Shown in pieces: positions 1-8,512 of a DNA stretch of 35,878 nt. Position numbers and translations under genes: made by a program. This stretch comes from Zoogloeaceae bacterium. Its GTDB lineage: Bacteria > Pseudomonadota > Gammaproteobacteria > Burkholderiales > Rhodocyclaceae. The stretch covers positions 1 through 35,878 of the forward strand of contig JAIRMN010000157.1 of NCBI GenBank assembly GCA_031258715.1. The letters run 5' to 3'. Position 1 is the stretch's first letter, and each line of letters opens with the position of its first letter. The notes under the pieces were generated by a model, which saw only the letters and a program-made list of their open reading frames with translations, searched no databases and had not been told where the DNA came from.

Positions 1-28
1 CGCGGAAGTCATTTTTTCGTCAAGTGCC

Positions 29-462
29 TCAAAATCGCCTGGTCGCCGCGCAAGAACAGGCCGAAACCTCATCTTCGGCGCGGATCGCGGAAAGGATAGG
101 ACAATCTTCCAGCGGGCCGCAACCCGGACACGCCGCCACCAGGCTGGCGAGCCGGGCGCGGATGCTTTCGAGGCAGGCGATCTGCGCTTCGATTTCAGCC
201 AGACGCCGGCTGGCGCGGGCTTTCACGCCCGCGACGCGGATTCGGCGTTGACCGAAAGATCCAGAAGATCGGCGATTTCCTCCAGGCTGAAACCCAGTTC
301 CTTCGCGCGCAGGATGAAATGTACCCGATCGACCGCGTTCCCCTCATATTCGCGGTAGCCGGAAGCGCCGCGCCGCGGGCATGGCAGCAAACCTTCGCGT
401 TCATAATAGCGCAGGGTATTCGTCGACACCCCGGTCGTCCTCGCCAGTTCCCCGATCGACAT
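29..462 (-). pseudogene. MerR-family metal-responsive regulator, frameshifted
   Basis: This is a MerR-type transcription factor that would bind a dyad in a long-spacer promoter and switch it on when its ligand, probably a metal ion, binds. The N-terminal half has the helix-turn-helix start MSIGELARTTGVSTNTLRYY and the wing (RRGASGYREY). The C-terminal half, in another frame, has the dimerisation helix (RRLAEIEAQIACLESIRARL) and a cysteine motif ACPGCGPLEDCPI like those of metal-sensing CueR/ZntR/CadR-type members. The two halves are joined by a one-base deletion near 230: frame 1 ends at TGA just where frame 2 begins with VKARAS. The span is 434 nt, one short of a 144-codon gene. The start at 462 places the HTH at the usual distance; an upstream ATG at 516 in the same frame is possible. 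It lies downstream of the ABC transporter, behind a MerR-type promoter at 567-597. Metal identity cannot be read from sequence. Confidence 0.8.
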
Positions 463-566
463 GGGCCGGGATAAAGATCGGGGCAAGGGCTGGAACAAGA
501 ACTTATCGCTGTGCATGCTCGTCATCATGGGAAGGACACCAAAAGCCGGTTGGGAACACGGTTGGA

Positions 567-597
567 AAGTTAGCCTTGAAGTTGACTGCAAGGTCAA
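567..597 (-). promoter_or_regulatory. MerR-type promoter/operator upstream of merR
   Basis: On the minus strand there is a -35 TTGACC, exactly 19 bp, then a -10 TAACTT. The spacer is an imperfect dyad (TTGCAGTCAACTTCAAGG). A 19-bp spacer holding a dyad is the hallmark of promoters activated by MerR-family proteins. It sits 105 bp upstream of the regulator start, which suggests autoregulation. The same arrangement recurs at 4799-4829 before the TonB receptor. Confidence 0.7.
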
Positions 598-610
598 AGA
601 CCGATTGTTG

Positions 611-636
611 ATATGTTGATTACGCCCGTTCATAAG
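611..636. repeat. 26-bp direct repeat, copy 1
   Basis: This 26-bp sequence, containing TGTTGATTACGCCCG, is found again without mismatch at 4866-4891 in the same orientation. Here it overlaps the stop codon of the ABC transporter gene. The two copies bracket the ABC transporter and TonB receptor genes. Confidence 0.75.
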
Positions 637-2384
637 ACAAGCGTCGCGCCGCCCGTGGCGCCCAGATCCAGCGCCCGGTCGTGATAGGCGGCGACGCTTT
701 CCCGATGCGCGACGCTGACGATGGCGGCATTGGGCAGGCGCTCTTCCAGCAGGCGATACATCGCCGCCTCGTTGGCGGGGTCGAGCGAGGCGGTGGATTC
801 GTCGAGAAAGAGCCAGTCCGGCTTGTGCAGCAGGACGCGCGCGAAAGCCAGGCGTTGTTGTTCGCCGGGAGAGAGCCTTCTGTCCCAGTGATCGTACTCG
901 CCCAGTTCGCCCGCCAGATGTTCCAGCCTGACCGCGCGCAAAACTTCGGCGCACGCCTCCGCGCCGAAGCCCTGTTCGTCGCCGGGGTAGCACAGGCAGG
1001 CGCGCAGCGAGCCGAGCGGCAGGTAGCTTTTCTGGGGCAGGAACATCCTTGTGCCCTCCGGCAGGGCGATTCCGCCTTCGCCGTGCGGCCACAATCCGGC
1101 CATCGCGCGCAACAGCGTGCTTTTCCCCGCGCCGGAATGCCCCCGGATCACCCAGCGTTCGCCGGCCCTGAAAGTCAGCTCGTCGATGCGCAGCAGCGTT
1201 TCGCCACCAGGCAGGCGCAAATCCAGCGCGCGGAGGGAAAGGCAATCGGGCAGGGCATTCCGCGTGACGGCAATGCCGCCCGCCTCCTTCGCCTTCGTCG
1301 CCGCCTCGAACTCGATGAGGCGCAGGAAAACGGAACGCAAAAGCGCCAGATCCTTGTAGGCGAAAATGAACCAGGAGAGCGCCACGCGCACTCGGCTGAA
1401 GGAAGAAGTGAGCTGCTGCACCGCGCCCAGGGTGATCAGCCCGGCGAAATAGCGTGGTCCGACAATCAAGAGCGGCAGGTACACGCCAATTTCGATATAA
1501 CCCTCGTGGAACAGGGTGATCCGTTTCGTGTAATCCATGACGCGCCGCCAGTTCTCCCGGATCGCCATGAACGCGGCGGAAAGCCGCGCGGCCTCCGCGC
1601 GTCCGCCGGAATGAAAGGCGATCTGTTCGGCGTTTTCGCGCACCCGCACCATCAGATAACGGAAATGCGCTTCGTAACGCTGCTGGTAATAATCCACCCG
1701 CACCAGCGGATAACCGATCTTCTCCAGGAGCCAGGTGCCGAGCAGGGCGAAGATCACCGCCACCCACAACATGTAGCCGGGAATATCGATGGAGAGATCG
1801 CCCAGCGCGAAAGCGAGGCTGCCGGAGAGGTTCCAGACGATCACCGCGTAGGAGAAGAGCGTGGCCAGATTGGCGAGCAGACCCAGGAAAAGGCGCAGGC
1901 TGTCGCTGGAGAGCATCTGCAAATCCTCGCCGATGCGCTGATCCGGATTGTCGGCGCTGCCCGTGCGGGCGATCCGGTAATAGGCGTTCTCGTCCAGCCA
2001 GCGATGGAGAAAGACATCGGTCATCCAGGCGCGCCAGCGCATTTCCAGCGCCTGGAAAAACCAGGTGCGCGCGGTGATGAACGCCGACCAGAAGATGACG
2101 ATGACTGGATAAACCCACATCAGCTTCCAGAAAGCGGCCATGTCGCGTTCAGCCAGCGCGTCCCAGTAATCGCGCTGCCAGTAGGAAAGACGCACCCCGA
2201 CATAGGTGTTGCAGATGTCGATGCCGATGATGAGCGCCAGCAAGCCGCGCGCGCGCCAGCGTTCTTCCGACATCCAGTAGGGCAGGATCAGCCGCCAGGC
2301 GGAAGCAAGCCACCGGCCAAGCGGCGGCGCGGCGGCGGCGGGCCGTTCCCGCGCCAGGCGGCGGGTCACGGGATCGCCGGACAT
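630..2384 (-). CDS. SbmA/YddA-type ABC transporter, fused permease and ATPase
   Basis: This is a half-size inner-membrane ABC transporter of 584 residues. The N-terminal part has about five or six membrane segments (for example GLLALIIGIDICNTYVGV and MLWVAVIFALLGTWL) of the SbmA/BacA-like type. The ATPase follows with Walker A GHSGAGKST near residue 418, signature LSPGEQQRLAFAR near 503 and Walker B WLFLDESTASLD near 525. E. coli YddA, encoded beside the TonB receptor YddB, has the same domain order. Relatives are linked to uptake of peptides, vitamin B12 or siderophore-like compounds. Here it is about 165 bp downstream of a TonB siderophore receptor on the same strand, so it may carry the same ligand across the inner membrane. 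The MerR-type promoter before the receptor could drive both. Substrate and transport direction are not decided by the sequence. Confidence 0.85.
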   Translation of the reverse strand: MSGDPVTRRLARERPAAAAPPLGRWLASAWRLILPYWMSEERWRARGLLALIIGIDICNTYVGVRLSYWQRDYWDALAERDMAAFWKLMWVYPVIVIFWSAFITARTWFFQALEMRWRAWMTDVFLHRWLDENAYYRIARTGSADNPDQRIGEDLQMLSSDSLRLFLGLLANLATLFSYAVIVWNLSGSLAFALGDLSIDIPGYMLWVAVIFALLGTWLLEKIGYPLVRVDYYQQRYEAHFRYLMVRVRENAEQIAFHSGGRAEAARLSAAFMAIRENWRRVMDYTKRITLFHEGYIEIGVYLPLLIVGPRYFAGLITLGAVQQLTSSFSRVRVALSWFIFAYKDLALLRSVFLRLIEFEAATKAKEAGGIAVTRNALPDCLSLRALDLRLPGGETLLRIDELTFRAGERWVIRGHSGAGKSTLLRAMAGLWPHGEGGIALPEGTRMFLPQKSYLPLGSLRACLCYPGDEQGFGAEACAEVLRAVRLEHLAGELGEYDHWDRRLSPGEQQRLAFARVLLHKPDWLFLDESTASLDPANEAAMYRLLEERLPNAAIVSVAHRESVAAYHDRALDLGATGGATLVL

Positions 2385-2452
2385 CGACGCGCGCCGCTGG
2401 ATTGTTTCGCGCCGCGCCGTCTGCTCGCGGCTGCGACGATGAACCCGCCCCG

Positions 2453-2486
2453 GTCATTGCGAAGGGAAAAGCCCGGCGGCAATCCA
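2453..2486. repeat. ATTGC-type intergenic repeat, degenerate
   Basis: In the 165-bp gap between receptor and transporter a short inverted arrangement GTCATTGCGA...GGCAATCCA is visible. It is the most degenerate member of the intergenic family also seen near 22571, 23898, 25827, 29079 and 35121. No gene is recognisable in this gap. Confidence 0.4.
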
Positions 2487-2549
2487 TGCGGTTTGCCCCC
2501 CTGCCCTTCGCGCCTCTCCCCGCCCGCCTCGATTGCGCGCGCCATCCCA

Positions 2550-4721
2550 TCAATACGCCGCCCGCAGCGTGAGCAGGAAATTGCGCGGTTCGCCGTAGAG
2601 GTTGAAGTTGGAGACACTGCCGACACGGGCGTAATAAGTCTTGTCGAACAGGTTGTTTACATTGAGGGAAAGCGTCAGGTTCTTGTCGATGCGATAGGAA
2701 AGAAAGGCATGCGCGATCGTGTAGGCCTTTTGCGCGCGCGTCGCCGCCGCCGGGGTGTTGTTCTGCTGTATCCTGCTCGAATGGTTCGCGCCCAGGCCGA
2801 TGGTCAGCCCGTCCAGGCTTCCGCCGGAAAAGCGGTATGTGCTCCAGAGCTTGAACAGGTGTTCGGGGTTTATGGGGTTCAGGAGCGTGCCGTCTGTCGT
2901 CGCGCTGTTTTTCAGGTAAGTCGTCTGCTGGCGGGACCAGCCGGTCTGGATGTTCCAGCCGGGCGCGGGCGAACCCGACACCTCGATTTCCCAGCCCTTG
3001 CTTTCGACTTCCCCCGCGTCATAGTAGTAATAGACGCCGCCGCCGGAATGGTCGTTGTCCAGGATCGCCCGGTTCTTGTCCCGCAGCTTGAAGAACGCGA
3101 TCGAGGCAATCAGGTTGCCGTCGAAGAACTCTCCCTTGCCGCCGATTTCGTATTGCTTGCCGACGCGCGGCTGCACCGTGCCGCCGCCGTATTTCTGGGC
3201 CGTCTGGGGCGCGAAGATGTCGCTGTAGCTGGTGTAGAGGGAAACCTGCCGGTTTACGTCGAAGATCACGCCCGCGTAAGGCGTCACCTCGCCATGTTCT
3301 TCTCCGCCCGACTCCCAGTCCCCGGTCGGGCCAGCGGGCAGTGGCGTGTCACGGTAACGCCCGTCATAATCACTGACGCGCGCCCCGGCGATGACTGTCA
3401 AGGGGTCGGCAAGGCGAAGGCGCAACTGCCCATAATACCCGGACTGGCGATAATCTTCCTCCATCTTCAAGCTATAAGGCAGGTCGAAATCCGGGACAAG
3501 ATCCGGGTGGCCCAGGGGAATGCCCGTGGCGCTGGGAGCGACAACCCTTTTGTTGGCGTAACGAAGCCGCTCCCGGTTATAGCCCACCGTCGCCCGGTGT
3601 TCCCGCCCGAAGAGATGGAAAGGGCCGGAAGCGTACAGGTCGAAGCCGTCCCGCCTGTAAGTGGCGTCGTATGCGGCGCGGGTGTAATTGAGCGTGTTCG
3701 CGGCAGGGTTCACGCCGCTGCCCGGATTCGCGTAATGCGCGTCCCAACCCTGCTCGCGCTGGCTCAATTTCGCGGTGACGCGCCAGCCGTTATCGAAGCG
3801 ATGAGTCAATTCCGCCAGCGTGTCCTGGATATCCCACCTGGCCGTGCCCCAATCCGGGTTGAGATTCGTGCTGCGGGAGACGCCCAGGTGCCGGTTATCG
3901 GGGTTCGCGTAGGACGGCAGGCCGGTGAATAGCGCCCTGGTCTTGTCGCTCTGGGAAGCAAACGCCACGGAGAGCGTGGTGGCGGGCGTGATGTCCCAGT
4001 CCAGCGCGGCGTAGCCCAGGCGCTTTCTGGTATCCGTCGTGTCATAGAAATATTCCCGGTCGGTAATGGAAGCCACCACGCGGCCCCGCACCGAGCCACT
4101 CGCGTTGAGCGGGCCGCCCACGTCCGCCTGGAGGTTGTAATTGTTCCACGATCCGGCGGAAACGCTGGCGGAAAAGGCGCGTTCTTTCTGCCCGCGTTTC
4201 CTGACCAGATTGACCACGCCGCCGGGATTGCCCGAGCCCTGGAACAAGCCGGCGGAACCGCGCAATACCTCGATCTGCTCGTAGAGCGCCAGATCCAGTT
4301 GCTGCACGCCGGAAAGCGCGCTATAGGCAGGAACGCCGTCGAAGGTCACATTCATGCCCCAGCCCCGCGAACTGTATTGGCTCGCCTGCGTATCATTGGC
4401 GAGGACGCTTACGCCCGTCACCTGCCTGAGCGCCTCATCCACCGTCACCAATCCTTGATCCTCGATGCGCTCCCTGGTGATGACGGAGACCGATTGCGGA
4501 ATCTCCCGCGGTTTCACGGGTTCCTTGCCGCCGACGGACACGTCGCGGATATAGCGCGCGCCCGTGACCGTAACCGGTTCGAGCGTGACCGCTTCCGCTT
4601 CCTCTTCCGCCTGCGCCCATGCCGGGGACGAGGCAGCGACGCCAAGTGACGCGAACAGCGCGCAGATTACCCGGCGATCGACTCGGTGGGGGGTAAACTT
4701 GCTTTGCTTCTTCGTTGCCAT
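2550..4721 (-). CDS. TonB-dependent siderophore receptor (FhuE/FpvA-like)
   Basis: This is an outer-membrane receptor of 723 residues for a ferric siderophore or similar chelate, powered by TonB. It has a signal peptide ending near ASSPAWAQA, a TonB-box region before TLEPVTVTGAR, and a plug domain with EIPQSVSVITRERIEDQG and LRGSAGLFQGSGNPGGVVNL. A 22-strand-type barrel follows, ending in NLFDKTYYARVG and NFLLTLRAAY. The plug pattern is that of the TonB-siderophore (FhuE, FpvA, FhuA) subfamily. The gene is preceded by a MerR-type promoter with a perfect 16-bp dyad, which is unusual because such receptors are normally Fur-controlled; no clear Fur box was seen. Its neighbour downstream is a YddA-like ABC transporter. 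The specific ligand is unknown, and a metallophore other than a ferric siderophore is possible. Confidence 0.92.
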   Translation of the reverse strand: MATKKQSKFTPHRVDRRVICALFASLGVAASSPAWAQAEEEAEAVTLEPVTVTGARYIRDVSVGGKEPVKPREIPQSVSVITRERIEDQGLVTVDEALRQVTGVSVLANDTQASQYSSRGWGMNVTFDGVPAYSALSGVQQLDLALYEQIEVLRGSAGLFQGSGNPGGVVNLVRKRGQKERAFSASVSAGSWNNYNLQADVGGPLNASGSVRGRVVASITDREYFYDTTDTRKRLGYAALDWDITPATTLSVAFASQSDKTRALFTGLPSYANPDNRHLGVSRSTNLNPDWGTARWDIQDTLAELTHRFDNGWRVTAKLSQREQGWDAHYANPGSGVNPAANTLNYTRAAYDATYRRDGFDLYASGPFHLFGREHRATVGYNRERLRYANKRVVAPSATGIPLGHPDLVPDFDLPYSLKMEEDYRQSGYYGQLRLRLADPLTVIAGARVSDYDGRYRDTPLPAGPTGDWESGGEEHGEVTPYAGVIFDVNRQVSLYTSYSDIFAPQTAQKYGGGTVQPRVGKQYEIGGKGEFFDGNLIASIAFFKLRDKNRAILDNDHSGGGVYYYYDAGEVESKGWEIEVSGSPAPGWNIQTGWSRQQTTYLKNSATTDGTLLNPINPEHLFKLWSTYRFSGGSLDGLTIGLGANHSSRIQQNNTPAAATRAQKAYTIAHAFLSYRIDKNLTLSLNVNNLFDKTYYARVGSVSNFNLYGEPRNFLLTLRAAY

Positions 4722-4798
4722 GATGCTCTCTCTTGGAAAATTCCGTTACCAACACAAATTCGGCCAGATGAAGCCGCCGACGCCAAAATACATTTGGA

Positions 4799-4829
4799 AA
4801 TCTAGCCTTGAAGTCGACTTCAAAGTCAA
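4799..4829 (-). promoter_or_regulatory. MerR-type promoter/operator of the TonB receptor gene
   Basis: Reading the minus strand: -35 TTGACT, a 19-bp spacer, then -10 TAGATT. The spacer contains the perfect palindrome TTGAAGTCGACTTCAA. It lies 78 bp upstream of the receptor start codon. It is closely related to the element at 567-597, so one regulator probably binds both; the MerR protein encoded at 29-462 is the obvious candidate. Confidence 0.8.
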
Positions 4830-4841
4830 AGACGGATAAGT

Positions 4842-4891
4842 GATATGCTGATTACGCCCAATTCAATATGTTGATTACGCCCGTTCATAAG
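4842..4891. repeat. Tandem pair including 26-bp direct repeat, copy 2
   Basis: Two related units lie head to tail: GATATGCTGATTACGCCCA followed by the 26-bp unit at 4866-4891. The second unit matches 611-636 exactly. It ends in a TTATGA that would be the stop of the degraded reading frame upstream, just as the other copy overlaps the ABC transporter stop. This looks like a duplication scar at the edge of the receptor/transporter module. Confidence 0.65.
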
Positions 4892-5128
4892 GCCGGCGCC
4901 GTGGGTGGCGATAAGGGCGCGCGCCTGCCGGACGCGCGTGAGCGCCAGATCAAGGGCTTCCAGGCGTGGCGGCAAGGGGCGAAATCGTCGCCCACGGCCG
5001 CCATGATCAGCGGCTCGCCGCCCAGCGATTTCAGGTTGTAAGCCAGGAGATAATCCTTCAAGGCTCGTTCGAGTTTTCGTATGGAAAAGCCGCCGGAAAA
5101 CTGGCGGCCTGGCGGGAAATAACCCCAA
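4886..5128 (-). other. Probable gene remnant, unidentified
   Basis: Minus-strand sequence here reads like coding DNA in pieces. One frame gives LERALKDYLLAYNLKSLGG and ends at the TGA inside the 26-bp repeat; another gives RLEALDLALTRVRQARALIA. Neither frame runs through as a credible gene. I do not recognise the family. It may be the decayed 3' end of a gene that once preceded the merR-like junction. The remaining sequence up to 5240 shows nothing else. Confidence 0.3.
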
Positions 5129-5240
5129 TTCCCTGCGGATGCCGCGTCACACGACCAAGCGTTATCCCCGCTTTGAGCCGCCGCGTCCAGATTCTATCGT
5201 CATAAACTGGTTCTTGCGCGTTACGCGCGCTCCAATTTTC

Positions 5241-5269
5241 TTGACGCCATCGCGCGTTCTCCCTATAAT
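5241..5269 (+). promoter_or_regulatory. Sigma-70 promoter of the initiator tRNA
   Basis: Near-consensus promoter: -35 TTGACG at 5241-5246, 17-bp spacer, -10 TATAAT at 5264-5269. The tRNA begins 14 nt downstream of the -10, a typical arrangement for a strong stable-RNA promoter. Confidence 0.85.
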
Positions 5270-5282
5270 TGTCTCTTCCTGG

Positions 5283-5359
<77 letters not shown>

Positions 5360-5369
5360 GCGCGCGACG

Positions 5370-5404
5370 AACCCGGAACCGCCTGAAAGCGGCCGGGTTT
5401 TTTT
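5370..5404 (+). terminator. Rho-independent terminator after tRNA-fMet
   Basis: A stem AACCCGG/CCGGGTT with an inner CCGC/GCGG helix is followed by a run of T. It lies 11 nt after the tRNA CCA end. Confidence 0.85.
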
Positions 5405-5440
5405 GTTGTCTGCGCTGTTGTCCGCGCGGCATGGGCGACC

Positions 5441-5612
5441 TTCATCCAAAAACCAACTCCGGTTTGAAACCCCGCCCGATCGAGCGGCGCGAAGGTTGAG
5501 ACCCCTTTACTTACGGCCGGGGTTTCGACCGTAGCCATTGGGGAGGGGAAAGAAACCCCTTCCCAATGGCGTTAGACCGACAGCCCTGAAGGGCTGTCGC
5601 TAATTTCTTGCT
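5441..5612 (-). repeat. Three-hairpin leader-like repeat, copy A
   Basis: This is copy A of a ~170-bp repeat with five copies in the window. On the minus strand it begins AGCAAGAAATTAGCG and forms three stems in order: CGACAG...CTGTCG, CCATTGGG...CCCAATGG, and a third with GGT[C/T]GA arms. It ends with GGAG, 11 nt, then ATGA. It follows the stop of coaX on the coaX strand. The ATG here opens only a short reading frame (MKVAHAARTT) running back through the tRNA terminator, which is probably not a gene. Confidence 0.9.
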
Positions 5613-5640
5613 CGCCGCAAGGCAAGGCGCGCGCCCGCGG

Positions 5641-6387
5641 TCAGCGCGGCGCGGGCGCTTCTTCCATTTGGCGCAGGCCTTCCAGCGCCAAATCCGGTAT
5701 CTGTCGCGCGGGGAGCGCGGCAAGGAAAGGCAGAAGCGTCGGCGCCGCGCCGCCGGAAAGGAGACAGCAGGCGGCGTCCGGCAGGCGGAGAAAAGCGCGT
5801 TCGATGGCGCCGACCTGGGCTTCCAGGCAACCGCTGGCAATGGCGTCCGCCGTGTTGCGGGGAAAGGGACGCGCCGCGCCGGAAGCCGTGTCCGGCGATA
5901 GCGCCGTGCCCTGCGCGAGCGCCGCCCGCATCATCTGCAAACCCGGCAGGATCAGGCCGCCCATGAAGTTGCCCGCCGCGTCCAGGCTGTCGATGGTCGT
6001 GGCCGTGCCCGCCATGACGACCAGGCAGGGACGCGCTTCCAGCGCGCGCGCGCCAATCAGGGCGCACCAGCGATCCACGCCCAGCGTCTCCGGCGCGTGA
6101 TAGCCATTGACCACGCCCGATGCCGCCGCGCCGCTCCGGATGACGCTGACGGCAAGGCGCGGATAGGCCGCCCGCAGCACAGACGCCAGCATCGTTTCCC
6201 GCTCATGGTCGACCACGCTGGCCAGGCGCGCCGTGGATGGCGGCGTCGAAGAAGCGGCGGCAAGCGCCTGGGGCAGATGGGCAATGTCCGGCCAGGACAA
6301 AGCGCCCCGGCTTTGCCAGCCGTCCGCGCGCGCCAGGCTCAGCCCCCATTTCAGGCGGCTATTGCCCGCGTCCAGACAAAGGAGCAT
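5641..6387 (-). CDS. coaX: Type III pantothenate kinase
   Basis: This 248-residue enzyme phosphorylates pantothenate, the first step of coenzyme A synthesis in the cytoplasm. The N-terminal nucleotide-binding motif DAGNSRLKWG, the GVDRW pantothenate-site motif (ETLGVDRWCALIGA) and the second phosphate motif AGTATTIDSLD are all present, and length is normal for the family. It shares one base (TGATG) with the stop of birA, so the two are translationally coupled, a common pairing in betaproteobacteria. Repeat copy A starts 28 bp after its stop codon. Confidence 0.93.
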   Translation of the reverse strand: MLLCLDAGNSRLKWGLSLARADGWQSRGALSWPDIAHLPQALAAASSTPPSTARLASVVDHERETMLASVLRAAYPRLAVSVIRSGAAASGVVNGYHAPETLGVDRWCALIGARALEARPCLVVMAGTATTIDSLDAAGNFMGGLILPGLQMMRAALAQGTALSPDTASGAARPFPRNTADAIASGCLEAQVGAIERAFLRLPDAACCLLSGGAAPTLLPFLAALPARQIPDLALEGLRQMEEAPAPR

Positions 6388-7127
6388 CAGGCGTCTCCGG
6401 CGCGCAGGCTCAAATCGCCCGCCCAGAAAATCTGTTCGCCATCCGCGGCGGCAAGGCGTAACGCGCCGTTGTCATCGACGCCGAGATAGCGCCCTTCCGC
6501 CAGTACGCGCCCATTTTCCACGAGACGCACGGATTTCCCCTGGCCGGCATGACGCGCCTGCCAAGCGTCGCGCAGCGGCGCAAAGCCCCGCACGACGAAA
6601 TCCGCCCACATGAAATCCAGTTCCCGGACTATCGCCGCCAGGAGCGCGGGAGGGGATGCCGGCGTGTCCAGGCAGTCCGACAGCCCCGCCGTCGCCTGTT
6701 CCGGCAAGTCGAAAGACTTGAGGTTGAGGCCGATACCGATGATGACCGCGTCGCCCGCGCATTCAATCAAGACGCCCGCGAGTTTGGCGTCCTTCCCGTT
6801 TTTCCGGCAAAGCAGGTCATTGGGCCACTTGAGGCTCAAGGCGCGCGCGCCCAGCTTTTCCAGCGCCTGTAAAAGCGCCAGCCCCACGGCAAGGCTCAAC
6901 CCGGACAGCGTTTCCACGGGCTTTCCCCTGAAGAGCACGGAAAAAGTGAGGCTCTCGCCCGGCGAGGACAACCAGGCGCGCCCGCATCGTCCGCGTCCCG
7001 CCGTTTGCCGATCCGCAACCAGCACCTTGCCGGAAGGCGCGCCCGCCTCTGCCTGTTCGCGCAGCAAGGTGTTGGTGGAAGCGCATTCGGCGCGCCATTC
7101 CACGCGATCAGGGTTCAGCGTCATCAT
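6387..7127 (-). CDS. birA: Biotin--[acetyl-CoA-carboxylase] ligase
   Basis: This 246-residue biotin protein ligase makes biotinyl-AMP and transfers biotin to the carrier subunit of acetyl-CoA carboxylase. The motif GRGRCGRAW, the catalytic KWPNDLL and the KLAGVLIE segment are visible, followed by the small C-terminal SH3-like domain. There is no N-terminal helix-turn-helix, so it is a class I enzyme and would not repress biotin genes as E. coli BirA does. Its ATG overlaps the ntrC stop (ATGA), and it is followed by coaX with a one-base overlap. Confidence 0.93.
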   Translation of the reverse strand: MMTLNPDRVEWRAECASTNTLLREQAEAGAPSGKVLVADRQTAGRGRCGRAWLSSPGESLTFSVLFRGKPVETLSGLSLAVGLALLQALEKLGARALSLKWPNDLLCRKNGKDAKLAGVLIECAGDAVIIGIGLNLKSFDLPEQATAGLSDCLDTPASPPALLAAIVRELDFMWADFVVRGFAPLRDAWQARHAGQGKSVRLVENGRVLAEGRYLGVDDNGALRLAAADGEQIFWAGDLSLRAGDA

Positions 7128-8512
7128 GCGTCCAGCGCGAGTTCCTGAATCTTGCGCGTGATGGTGTTGCGGCCAATGCCCAGCGACTGGGCGGCCTCGA
7201 TGCGGCGGCCGCCGGTGTGGTTCAAGGCGCGCAGGATCAGGGTGCGCTCGAAAGCGCGCAGCAGTTTTTCATGGAGTTCCGGAGTAACGGCGGCAAGCAG
7301 GCGATCAACTTCCTTTGCCAGCGCGCTTTCCCAGTCGGCGGCTATCTGCGTGGTTGGCGCTTCACGCAGTTCCGGCGGCAGGTCGTTGATTTCCACCTGC
7401 TGGCCGGGGGCCATGACCGTGAGCCAATGACATAGGTTTTCCAGTTGCCGTACATTGCCGCCGAATTCCAGGTTGGTCAGGTATTTCAGGGCGGCCTCCG
7501 AAAACCGCTTGGCCTCGCCGCCCAGCTCCCGCGCACTCTTTTGCAGGAAATGCCGGATCAACAGGGGGATGTCCTAGCGCCGCTCGCGCAGGGCGGGCAG
7601 GCGGATGCGGATGACGTTGAGACGGTGGAACAGGTCTTCGCGGAACAGCCCTTCCTTGACGCGCGCCTCCAGATTCTGATGCGTGGCCGCAATGACGCGC
7701 ACATTGGCTTTTATCGGCGCGTGACCGCCGACACGGTAAAAATGACCATCGGAAAGCACGCGCAACAGACGTGTCTGTAGTTCCGGCGGCATGTCGCCGA
7801 TTTCGTCGAGAAAGAGGGTGCCGCCATCCGCTTGCTCGAAACGCCCGCGCCGCTGGTTCTGCGCGCCGGTAAACGCGCCGCGCTCATGACCGAAAAGTTC
7901 CGATTCGAGCAAATCCCTTGGAATGGCGGCGGTGTTGATGGCGACGAAAGGCGCCTCCTGGCGCGGGCTGTGGCGATGCAGGGCGCGGGCGACCAATTCC
8001 TTGCCGGAACCGGATTCGCCCGTGATCAGGACCGTGGCATGAGATTGGGAGAGACGCCCGATGGCGCGAAAAACTTCCTGCATGGCGGGCGCCTGCCCCA
8101 GGATTTCCGGCGTCAGGGCTACGCTCGCGGTAACGCCGGATTGGCGTGTGCTCTCTTCGATGGCCCGTCGTATCAGTTCGAGCGCCTGATCCACGTCGAA
8201 GGGCTTGGGCAGGTATTCAAACGCCCCGCCCTGGAAGGCGGCGACGGCGGACTCAAGGTCGGAATACGCGGTCATGATGATGACCGGCGTTTGCGGATGG
8301 CGCGTCTTGATGTACTTCAATAATTCCAGGCCGGAAGCGCCGGGCATGCGAATGTCGGAAATCATCGCCTGCGGCTGATCTCCGGCTTCCAGCGCCGAAA
8401 AGGCATCGTCGGCGCAGGCGAAGCTGGCAAAGGGAATGTTTTCACGCGCCAGGGTTTTTTCCAGCACCCAGCGAATGGAGCGATCATCGTCAATAATCCA
8501 GATTGGTTTCAT
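7124..8512 (-). pseudogene. ntrC: Nitrogen regulator NtrC, interrupted by an in-frame amber codon
   Basis: NtrC is the sigma-54-dependent activator of nitrogen-assimilation genes, phosphorylated by NtrB. The receiver domain has DDD near residue 9, phospho-acceptor D in MISDIRMPG near 54, and LPKPFD. The AAA+ domain has GESGSGKE, the sigma-54 contact GAFTGA and DEIGDMP. At codon 313 a TAG (7574-7576) replaces the residue after LRERR, where the family normally has Glu (RERREDIPLL); the same frame continues DIPLLIRHFLQ to the Fis-type helix-turn-helix GRRIEAAQSLGIGRNTITRK. The whole span is 463 codons in one frame, so this is one substitution, not an indel. The truncated product would lack the DNA-binding domain. 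ATGA overlaps join it to ntrB and birA. Sequencing error or amber suppression are alternatives. Confidence 0.92.

Noticed and set aside
681-3932. A 1083-codon plus-strand open frame
   Set aside because: It runs antisense across the ABC transporter and TonB receptor genes, has no domain signature, and is expected in GC-rich coding DNA. Same judgement for 14078-15505 (antisense to pilB), 10123-11292 (antisense to galE), 26030-28087 (antisense to the WG repeats) and 31551-32807 (antisense to ackA).
5441-5612. The repeat as a simple rho-independent terminator for coaX
   Set aside because: The hairpins have no following T run, the unit is much longer than a terminator, and other copies lie directly before start codons.
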